Shown: positions 55,440 to 64,000 of the stretch, piece by piece
How the letters are laid out: each line of letters begins with the position of its first letter
Numbering within the stretch: position 1 is the first letter of the stretch
DNA from: Pseudeuparius sepicola
Taxonomy: Eukaryota > Arthropoda > Insecta > Coleoptera > Anthribidae
NCBI GenBank assembly: GCA_963920635.1
Contig: OY987303.1
Location: 19,756,175 to 19,820,174 of the forward strand
Direction: 5' to 3'
Length of the DNA stretch: 64,000 bases
Translations under genes and position numbers: made by a program
The notes under the pieces: model-generated
The model's input: the letters and a program-made list of their open reading frames with translations, nothing else
Told to the model about the DNA's origin: nothing
The model's database searches: none

Positions 55440-56690
55440 TATTATACCATATTATATTATCTAAGCCAGAGGATGCAATGTACAAGAGTTAAAGATTGTC
55501 TCACCTCTCTCTTGCCTGTAAGATGTGGAATCCCTCAAGGGACCGTGCTTGGACCTCTGTTGTTTTCTATATACCTCGATGACCTTTTTAATTTACCCAT
55601 CAAAGGAAAATTTACAGCTTATGCTGATGACACATCTGTAACCTTTGCTGACACTACCTGGAATAAAGTTGCAAAAAAATCTTTTGACCTTAAATCTATC
55701 TAAAACCATAGCCATGCCTTTCTTACAATCTCCTTGCAATATTGAGAAAATATCCATTAATAATACACATATAGAATACAGTATAAAGGCCAAGTATTTA
55801 GGAGTCATATTTGATAACAAATTATTATGGAAGGAGCACATTTTGTCTCTGTCGAAAAACATAGGAAAAACCATCTACAAGTTTTTCCACCTTAGAGACA
55901 TCTTAGATAAAAAAACGCTCAAAACTGTTTATTATGCTTTGATCCAAAGTATTATTGAATATTGTATTGTTGTTTGGGGTGCATCCTTTAAAACAATAAT
56001 CAATCCTTTAGTTCGTGCACAAAAAGCAATAATTAAAGTTATATTAAGAAAACAAAAATTATACCCTACTCAAACTCTCTTTTCAGACTTTAAAGTATTA
56101 AATGTAACTGAACTCTACGTTAAGAATTTAATACTGTACTTCCACAAAATTAGAGCAAATCTAATAAATGTGAGTTACCCTAATTATATAACAAGGTCGG
56201 TATCAAACCTAAGTGTTGCAATACCAAATTTTCAATATAAAATAAATAGATATAGTTTCTGCTACCTTGGATGTAAGATGTATAATCTATTGGAAAAAGA
56301 ACTAAGAATAATTTGCCATTTAAAAAATTTTAAATGCGCTATTATCAAATGGATACTTCTGAATTCAGACACATTATTTAATAAAATATATACCACATAA
56401 ATAAATAAATAATAAATTAATTACAAAATTAGGTGTATGTATAATTAAGTACACAATGTATGATCTATGTGTGGTAATGCCATCAAGTCTTTATAGTTAT
56501 TAAATTAATAGGTATCCCTAGGTTATTAGTTTTTTAGTTTTTAGGATAGGGTGTAAACTGTTAAACTGTTTTTAGATAAGGTTTCAGTTACACACAAGAT
56601 TTATCTTTGTAGCTAAACGTTGTTGTATTAACAGTGTCTTCTTACATGTTAATAAATATATACTTACTTACTTACTTCATTTTTTTTAAT
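55440..56690 (+). mobile_element. Jockey/CR1-group LINE, 5'-truncated; source family of satellite module B
   Basis: The body is the C-terminal half of a reverse transcriptase and a 290-bp 3' UTR. It ends with AATAAA (56651-56656) and a tail of ACTT units (56661-56677). The last coding codons and first part of the UTR (56344-56535) are about 97% identical to module B of the satellite at 44.5-51 kb, in the same orientation. Confidence 0.87.
55445..56400 (+). pseudogene. LINE reverse transcriptase, C-terminal half, frameshifted
   Basis: It begins YLSQR, then GIPQGTVLGPLLF (block B, about 55530), FTAYADDTSV with the catalytic ADD (55615), and breaks near 55680 with loss of part of the palm (KVAKK joins NLLTLNLSKT in another frame). 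It continues KYLGVIFDNKLLWKEHI, IIEYCIVVWG and the typical C-terminus to a stop at 56398-56400. Block A (first catalytic Asp), the endonuclease and ORF1 are missing by 5' truncation. The copy is inactive. The group assignment rests on motif style. Confidence 0.83.
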
Positions 56691-57251
56691 GATTATACTA
56701 CCTACCTAAATAACAGAACAAACCGGCAAGTGTGGAACATCAAATTAAATGGGATATTTCGCTTCATAAAAAATGCGTCAATTTTTTTTCGAGATAATTA
56801 ATTTTTGATCCCAAGAGAGCCTAAATTTCGTCATATCTAATATTTTAAAACTGAATATTTGTATTCTGATAGTTATGGCAAACAATTTTCATGTTCAACT
56901 CTTTTGTGTAGGTACCTCCAGAAATAAAAGAGTTACAGCGGTTAAAAAATTTTGAATTTTTTAGAATGTTGGCCATAGCTTTCGTAGTTCTCCATGGACA
57001 AAAACTATCATCATGAAAAAAGCACCCGGAAGATTTATCGATCGGATCAGCCACCGATTTTTTCTGTCAAAGAATAGCCGAGATATTTTGAGTGAGCCAC
57101 TTATAGGTATATAAGCCACCCAATATAGCTTTATTATGTAATAATAGGTGCAAATAAACACTCCAATTCAGTGGCTGCGTTTAGTCTCCATTCCCCAACT
57201 CCAAAAAGAAGATTATCATATAATTTTCTCTTATTGTTTCAAATCGCTATA

Positions 57252-57366
57252 CAAGGTGTCCGGAAATTATGCGGATTTCTGAGGGCGATTCTACACGAAA
57301 AATTAATGCCACAAAGTTCTATACCATTTTTTCTTTGTAATCCTGACGCATAATTTCCGGATACCG
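57252..57366. mobile_element. TA-flanked 115-bp miniature element
   Basis: CAAGGTGTCCGGAAATTATG (57252) pairs with the complement of CGCATAATTTCCGGATACCG (57348-57366). TA lies on both sides. The terminus resembles the CAGGGTG family. Confidence 0.8.
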
Positions 57367-57564
57367 TATATAAAGGGTCTATTTTAATGCTATTATTATT
57401 GTCTTAGTCATGTAATACAATATATTTCCGATCATAAAATTTACCAGTTAATTTTCTGAATGGTCGCCGAAAAAATAAATTACTTCACTTCGCGTTCCAG
57501 AAGAAAATAATCCGAATTATGATCTATTATAATGCTATAAACTCTCATTTATAATATCCCTTTT

Positions 57565-57725
57565 ATTAGCCAGTATAAACCTAGCCCCTTTTTAACGCCA
57601 AATGCAGATGGTCGACTTCAACGTCATATTGAGCGAAAATCTATTGCAAATAATTTTATGAGAGAGGATCTCAAGTTGAATACTGCAATTTAGTGCATCT
57701 GGGAGGAAAATGAAATGGAAACAAT
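57565..57725 (+). repeat. Diverged dispersed repeat, member 2
   Basis: Counterpart of 40395-40590 in direct orientation. Non-coding. Confidence 0.65.
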
Positions 57726-60109
57726 ATAATGTTACGGTAGAGACGTTCAAGTTGTACGTGCTATTTTTTATTTATTTCAACGGATTTAAATATCGGTATT
57801 TTGCCTGCGCCTACAATAGGATAGTTTAATTGGCTCGATTTTGGACAAAATCGCTCCACAAGAAGGGCAAATTAGTTGGGCATAACTATTAGTAGGAAGT
57901 TGGTATTTTCACTTTCTTATAAAAAAGAGGTGATTGAGCGGGGTGAAATTGTAAGGTATAATTTCTCATGCACTTTAAACGAATGAAGAACCATGGAGAT
58001 GCATTTTTTACTATTTTTTCTTATTTTGATAGTCCTCTTCCCCTTCAAATTTTTTTAGCCTTATTCGTAGATAGTCACACTTATATAATGTTTGCCAATT
58101 GCTAAGATTTTTATTTTAGCTTTTATTGAAAAATACAGGCTTAATGCATTCGCAAGCACTTGTTACCTTATAGGAACCTAAAGTGTGTAGTTATGAACTC
58201 GTAACCAGATACCTTTTGCTCAACCATGAACTTATATTTTCATAACTCAACAGTTCAAGCTAAATTTTCGGTACGAAAAGTCAGCCAAGTGAACTGTGGG
58301 TTGTAGTTGCTAGAGCGACAGGACAGTTCCATGCTCGATACAAACAAAACAATATATCACTTTGTGATTTAGTTACAAGTAGAAAGAAAGAGTTCAAAAT
58401 ATTCTAAATAATTTCAGATGACAGTGAAAGTGGATACATTATTTGTAATGCCTCCAGAAATATTGTAAGCGGCAAAATAGAATATTTGGAGATTTGCTGT
58501 CGAGGTGGTCTAAAAAATATGAAGAAGCATTCTACAGAACATTTTTATAGTGGTGCAGTGGAATAGATGAAGCTGTGTTCAGACTCTATTTACCTAATGT
58601 ATTTTTTTATATAAGTATAAATAAACATATACAGAAAGGAAGTAAAGTCACTTCCCTACATCTAAATTATTCATGGAATGGGATATTTTAAAATAATTCG
58701 TCGATTTACCAGATAATATAACACTATTTTAAAAAATATAGATATATCAAATTTTAAAAACGGCGATCGGCCACCATTATAGATTTTTTTGGAATATAAG
58801 TAGAAAGCCTTGCGAGACGTCAAATCCGATGAATTTTCTTCAGTGTTGCTGCCTAGGATTTAGTTAGGTATATTTTATTGATGTAAAGGCCGTTTGTCAA
58901 TATCAAAAATTCTGTAAGTACCAAAATTTTGTGTGTGATTTAAAGTGATTTAAATGTAAGCGAGCAACTATTCAAACTACTTTTTTTTTAATCTCTAGAG
59001 AATGTAGAGAATTTTTGATAGTGTCAAAGGAGATAGGGAAATTTTTTGTAGATTCGACAATCTTTCTCTGATCTAACTAGAATAAATCACTTTTTATGAA
59101 ATTTAAGTTGAAATGAAATAGTTAAAATGAAAGATAATTTCTTGTGTAAAAAGACAATAATAATTTTGATGAGATACATTCGTAATAAATAGGTAGATAG
59201 GTACTTATTTATTATCATTTTTGAATCAATTTAGTACTGAAGGTTTTAATGTAAATAAATGTAGGTCCTAAAAATGACTGACGGTAGGTATAGTATAAAT
59301 GAACTCGCTTGGAAGAGCATAAAAACGCTTGGGCGGCGTTTGCTTTGTAAAACACGACCCAGTGATAGGCGGCCGGCGGCGCGCAGCCCTTTATACAAAT
59401 TTTATATAAATGCTCCAAAAAAAGAATAAAATAAACTTTGAAATAATTCAAACCAAAGCAAACCAATAATTTTTTTACACAAAAATCTATACACAAAACG
59501 AAAATCCGTCAAATAAAGCGCAATCCTTATTTCCGCGCACGGCACTGGTTATACTGGCCTAACTGGCCCAAGTCGACACCTGCTCCGAAAAGCCTATCAA
59601 TCAAATCGCTACGCTCGCTTTCTTATTGCCTGCCTTCTTGACTAGGTCGACGTCGACCGCATAAAATTCTTTGAATTTTATACGGATGAGTTCTGCTGAT
59701 AAGTCTGGTATTTTTACCAGTAGCAGAGCGTGGTAGGTAAATGCTATGAAATAGATCGCGCCTCGTATATCACTGTGTTCCAAGTGAGTTCATCTATACT
59801 ATACCTCAAATTTTTGTCATAATATTGTACTGGATTTTCCAATAAAGAAAGTCCAAACTCCTTTCCTTAGTTACCACCTTTATTATTACCTTGGAAGCAT
59901 TACATAGGGAAATAATAAAAATGCTTCCAAGCTATAGTCTTCAAATTATAAAACTGTAAGTAGAAAGAACACCGAAACTTAAAATTTACCTCGCTTTATT
60001 TACCTCTTTGATTAGGTTAGATTAGAAAAGGTTAGAAAACAGTGCAAATGTGTATATAACATAGAGGGATTTTTCGTTACAATATTTTCGCAAAATTTCC
60101 CACATAGTT
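57726..60109. other. Anonymous AT-rich DNA
   Basis: A 12-bp-stem hairpin (CTTGGAAGCATT / AATGCTTCCAAG) lies at about 59890-59931. A minus-strand frame at 59601-59783 starts at TTG and is unrecognised. CGTCGACCGC near 59650 is an isolated GC-rich stretch. No supported gene. Confidence 0.4.
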
Positions 60110-60480
60110 CATCGTCAATTTCCCCGGACCACTTTCCCATTTCCAATTATTCAAATAGCCCGGTCCTTTCGTCCGATCCTTTCGCCCGGCGGGCTATAAC
60201 TCGGCGATATGCCAGGCGATAGCCGAGTCCCTCAATTTTTCCGATCGCCCAAAAGGAAACACGCCCGCCGGCCGCAAAATAGCGGATCTTATCGGCGGGG
60301 GAGGAAGGGGGGCGCCGGGCCCTCAAAGGGCCCCTTATCCCGCGGATATATATTTAAATCCGTCTCTAAGCCCGCCGAAACTTAAAAGGCGGCCGAACTG
60401 CGCGAACGGAAGTGATTGCCTGCGATACATGGGCGGGGAGAGACCGGCATTGGGGCCATGGAGGTAAAACGGAAGGAGCA
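60110..60480. promoter_or_regulatory. GC/CpG-rich island, possible promoter or first-exon region
   Basis: About 370 bp with dense CpG and G/C runs (GCCCGGCGGGC, CGCCCGCCGGCCGC, GGGGGGCGCCGGGCCC), in sharp contrast to AT-rich flanks. ATATATATTTAAAT near 60347 is TATA-like, followed by the context GATACATGG and GGCCATGGAGGTAAAA, where an ATG is followed by a possible donor GAG|GTAAAA. No protein domain can be read. A second short GC-rich stretch is at 60898-60960 (GTTGCCGCCGCGGGCG). Confidence 0.3.
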
Positions 60481-61083
60481 GATAGATAGTCCTTGTATTG
60501 ACTACTTTTACAGAGTGAGCTAACGAAAACGGAACAGCCTCTACTACTCCGGGAAAATAATTTCTCGAAAAAAATGCAAAAGCGCCAACTTTTTTGTGTT
60601 TCCTTTTAGATCGAATTTGACACTCCTCACCTTACCCACCACCTCTCAATATTTCAAATGGCACGATAGGTGAGTGATGCCACGTACTCCATTGTTTACG
60701 GCATTTCATTTCAAAATAGAAGGGTTTAATAATGGGAATTAATGAAGGCACACATCCCATAACGCTAAATTAACAAATGTAGATATTAATTTCTTGTATG
60801 TAGCAATTTTAAACTAAAACTAAATCGCGCTGTAATTATAGTACCTAGCTAATTATCAATTTAATAAAATCGTCAACAAATACCTCAAACCGCCCAACAT
60901 GACAACGCTGCGGTTGCCGCCGCGGGCGCCGCGTTCGTTAATTCGGCGGTATTTGTTTTGTGTTTGCCCAGCAAGTAAAGTTTTCCGATTGTTTACGTAT
61001 GCATTTTTCGTGTTCCATTATTTTTCTGTTAATTTATAGGCTATTTATTAATATTTAGGATATAGTGACTGATTTTGTATACA

Positions 61084-61200
61084 ATGGGACGCAGAAAGTG
61101 TGTGGTGTGTGGCCAAATTGATATTTCTCAGGATATTACCTATCTCATGTAAACGTTGTACACACGGGACTAATGTTTGTTTAGTTCAGTAAATTTGCAT
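61084..61200 (+). other. Short cysteine-rich frame, possible zinc-finger remnant
   Basis: ATG at 61084 reads MGRRKCVVCGQIDISQDITY, then stops after 22 codons. One frame over, SCKRCTHGTNVC continues the C-x2-C pattern. With one frameshift this would be a C-x2-C...C-x2-C module. It may be a relic of a zinc-finger gene or transposase. It lies 600 bp downstream of the GC-rich island. Confidence 0.25.
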
Positions 61201-61752
61201 AAGATGTTGGTTGACTACAAACGTGTGTATTTTGATGCTATTCCTCCCTCTATCCTTGGGTATTTCTCTGAGGTTTTCAATTCTCAGATCAATTCATTTA
61301 GAAGATTTTACGCTTCACTTTCCAAGTGTTGGTCGTAGCCATATCATACTTTTTGTTTTCAGAAGGTGTAAAAAGAGAAGTACGGAGACTCAAAAAAGTT
61401 AAAATCTTTTTCGTATCAAATGACATTTAAAGCATCGCTAACTTTTGTATCACGTTCGTATCTTTCAAATGAATTGATCATATTTCAAAAACCAAGCATG
61501 CATGTGTAGAGAATTGAAAGCCCTTTCGCTCTTTCTGATTATGTGTCACCCAACATATCGTTCCATTTCAAATTTTTGGAAAGGGTGCGATAGGCCAGTA
61601 AATAAAGGTATAATAATTGAAACATTTAACATTAATAGAACAAAAAGAGTGATAGTCGACCACATACAGTACTGTTTCGGGACGGTAATTAATTTAACAT
61701 TAAGTCTGACATTTTTAAAACTTTGGGGTATGATAAAGTATCAACCCAATCG

Positions 61753-61960
61753 AAAATTTGCAATTTTGCAACTTGATCAAAGGTTGGCAATATTGTTAAA
61801 AATGCAAAAAACTAAAACTATGAATTTCTCGCCGAACAAAATTTTAAAATTGTTGCACTTTTGACACAACCTTCCTTTTAATATTTAAGATCCACAGCCG
61901 ATTTTGCAGCGATTTGTAAATATGGAATCATGGTTAAATGTGGTAAAATAACATTTTTTG
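61753..61960 (+). repeat. Direct repeat of about 200 bp, member 1
   Basis: Shares TTGCAACTTGATC, the CAACCTTCCTTT stretch and GCCGATTTTGCAGCGATTTG with 62306-62550. The 120-codon ATG frame (61502-61864) running into it is not conserved in the second member. Confidence 0.8.
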
Positions 61961-62305
61961 ATCTAACTTTGCAAACAAAATTTTAACATTGCTGCAAAAA
62001 TCACAGTAATCTACACTCGCCGAAGTCACGTCAAATGCTTGTGCAAATTTGCTACTTTCTGGGTTGATGGCATCGTCCTTTTTTTCTAATTTTTGTCGAA
62101 ATAATTTTTTATGAGGTTCCACAAAATTATAGCATGGGTACATGTTAGTTGCATAACTCGTCATATAATCATATAACTTAGACATGCTGCTAAATTTGCA
62201 ACAAACTACGACTTTGGCAGATAGGTAAATTCACAATAATATTTGTATTCTAAACATTTTTGCAAACTGCATGGAAAACTAGGTTGGCCTGAAGAAGCTT
62301 ATATT

Positions 62306-62550
62306 AAAATTTGCAACTTGATCGAAGGTTGGCAAAATTGCTGAAATTGAAAAAAAAAAACAAAATCTATGAATTTCACGGACAGAATTTTAATATTCAA
62401 CAACAATCTATGAATTTCACGACGGACAAAAATTTAACATTGTCGCAATGTTGACAGAACCTTCCTTTCAATATTTAAGAGATACAGCCGATTTTGCAGC
62501 GATTTGTAAATATGGAAACATGGTTCATTGTGATAAAATATTATTTTGGA
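62306..62550 (+). repeat. Direct repeat of about 200 bp, member 2
   Basis: Counterpart of 61753-61960, about 550 bp downstream, with an extra local duplication of AATCTATGAATTTCACG (62367 and 62404). Confidence 0.8.
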
Positions 62551-62832
62551 AGCGTTTAGAAAATATTCGACCTTGAATCTTCCAATTTTGCACTTTTGGT
62601 GTCAATTTTTTCGAAAATGAAACCTTTGCGGGTATAACCTTATATGTATAAGAAAAAAATGTCATAAATGTATACACATTTGAACTATGGAGAAATGCAA
62701 CCATATTGTAAGGGCGAATATCTACTCATAATTATCTATGACTTTTTTTCTTATACAAGGTTAAACCCGCAAAGGTTTCATTTTCGAAAAATTGGCATCG
62801 AAAGTGCAAGGTCGACTATTTTCCAAACGCTT
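62550..62832. repeat. Fold-back element, ~100-bp arms
   Basis: AAGCGTTTAGAAAATATTCG on the left pairs with the sequence ending CCAAACGCTT on the right. ATGAAACCTTTGCGGGT pairs with ACCCGCAAAGGTTTCAT (62766-62782). A single GCCCTGTA terminus (62951-62958) lies 120 bp beyond. Non-coding. Confidence 0.82.
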
Positions 62833-62958
62833 GAAACAAACATATTGTATGTACTACATATAATCATTGAAATTGTGACGATGAGCAGATTTCAAATATC
62901 CTAAAATATGCATTCCGTTAGAAAAAACATAAGTAACCGCTTTTCTGAACGCCCTGTA

Positions 62959-63400
62959 TAAAACTAAATAAACGCTCAAAAAAGCTTGCTTTGGATTCTA
63001 CAACTTTTATCTGAAACTTTTTCCTAACCTCAAAAATATAAAAAAATAAGGGGGGGTGTAAAAATATAGGTAGGTCATCACATATAAGTACCTAATATGC
63101 AGAAGGGACGCCAGCTCGAGGGACTCGCGCGCTTCTCAATAAAATTGTGACAGAGACGCGAATTCCAACGAATGCAGGTTTGACTTTTCTGTTCCACAGT
63201 CCACAGATTCAATTTGGAGGCTATTTACGGCATTTTTTTATGTTTAAACGCCCCTATCAAAATTAAAGTATTTATCATTAATAGTGGTACCAAATCAAAT
63301 AAGTTGTGTTGTGTTTTCTTATTTAGAGGATAAATCTAAACATACGATATCAGTTTTTGCGCTAGAGGGCGTTAGTAATGACACGCTCGTAGTAGGTATA
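62959..63400. other. Anonymous DNA
   Basis: 63203-63246 is the second copy of the short dispersed repeat at 20797-20847. Nothing else seen. Confidence 0.45.
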
Positions 63401-64000
63401 CAAGGTGGAACTGAATCATGGTACACCCCACTTTTTTCCATTGTTTTTTGAGATACAATTTTGAAATCTGGCGTGTCGATGTTACTTTATAAATGTCACT
63501 TTTTGACGTGTAAATTCATTTATTTCCGCTTCCGGTTTTACCGGAAGTGACATTCACTACTGTTTTTTAAATAGAACACCCTGTATATTATTTAAGTTTC
63601 GGATTCTCCTCGATGTACTGAAACCAACGATGCCTCACAAGTGACATTTTGGCTGACAGAAAGTGGTTTTTCTTTAACTTATTTGGATTTGCAATAATAA
63701 ACTAAAGATGGCTATGAAACAAATGAACTTCGACAAACTGAACATCTTTAATGAACTGTCAAACCGTCTGTCTACAGAAAAGTACTTCTCTTATAATAAA
63801 CTACGATATCAATGTGTTGTCAATTAAAACAACTGCAAAAATAGTGTTTGCAAAATGCCGCAAACTTACACAAGATCAGAAAAAGTGGATATGTTGAATC
63901 CAAAAATGCATTCAAGTGAATGGCGGGCATTTCGAACACTTACTATAAAATCGGTGCAGAGTTGCCATTTGTTTGTATTGACATTGTTTTCAATAAATAT
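63401..64000 (+). mobile_element. Mariner-type element end(s), cut by the window edge
   Basis: TATA|CAAGGTGGAACTGAATCAT (63401) and CACCCTG|TATA (63577-63583) are termini of the CAGGGTG type, bracketing the CTTCCGGT hairpin (63529-63547). Further on, ATG at 63855 reads MPQTYTRSEKVDML, which looks like the start of a mariner transposase of the insect HTH type. After about 14 codons it diverges (NPKMHSSEWRAFRT), so it is either rearranged or a chance start. The gene, if real, continues outside. Confidence 0.4.

Noticed and set aside
61502..61864. 120-codon ATG frame
   Set aside because: Its second half lies in a direct repeat whose other member (62306-62550) does not keep the frame, so it is not under coding constraint.

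Overview
The window looks like arthropod, most probably insect, nuclear DNA. It is AT-rich and intron-poor, with almost no recognisable host coding sequence, and it is packed with animal transposon families: an R4/Dong-type LINE, two jockey/CR1-group LINEs, a Penelope-like element with a GIY-YIG region, mariner-type transposases with the N-terminal helix-turn-helix common in insects, hAT-like and TTAA-flanked elements, a Crypton-type tyrosine recombinase and a THAP-domain gene inside terminal inverted repeats. There are no bacterial operons, ribosome binding sites, tRNA genes or CRISPR arrays. The species cannot be named from the sequence alone.

Layout. 1-5.8 kb holds a 122-bp tandem repeat, a perfect 151-bp-arm palindrome and an 870-bp tandem duplication. 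6-14 kb is mostly anonymous DNA with hairpin elements and a 491-bp hAT-like insertion whose empty site survives in two paralogous copies. 14.5-19.2 kb is a retrotransposon nest: two R4/Dong-like elements sit head to tail inside a (TAA)n tract that is also the 3' tail of a jockey-type LINE on the minus strand. 19.9-26.2 kb carries palindromic TA-flanked elements around a decayed Penelope-like element. 28-31.8 kb is a large head-to-head mariner composite. 36.2-38.9 kb has an ATCGAT-rich simple repeat, an internally deleted mariner and a Crypton with a short intron. 42.5-44.5 kb has nested TTAA and TA elements. 44.5-51.0 kb is a nearly perfect 450-bp satellite of about 14.5 copies.

In that satellite, one half of each unit is the 3' end of the LINE found 4 kb downstream (55.4-56.7 kb). 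Between them lies a 2.35-kb unit bounded by 28-bp inverted repeats, with an intact, correctly spliced THAP domain on the minus strand (exons ending at 53592 and starting at 52603), resembling a P-superfamily transposon. A hAT-like element with an 8-bp target duplication follows. From 57 to 63 kb I see little beyond short inverted elements, a GC-rich island near 60.1-60.5 kb and diverged direct repeats. The last 150 bases may begin another mariner-type transposase.

The coding remnants mostly belong to selfish elements that use one another as targets. The only reading frame with intact splice signals and a complete zinc-binding domain is the THAP gene.
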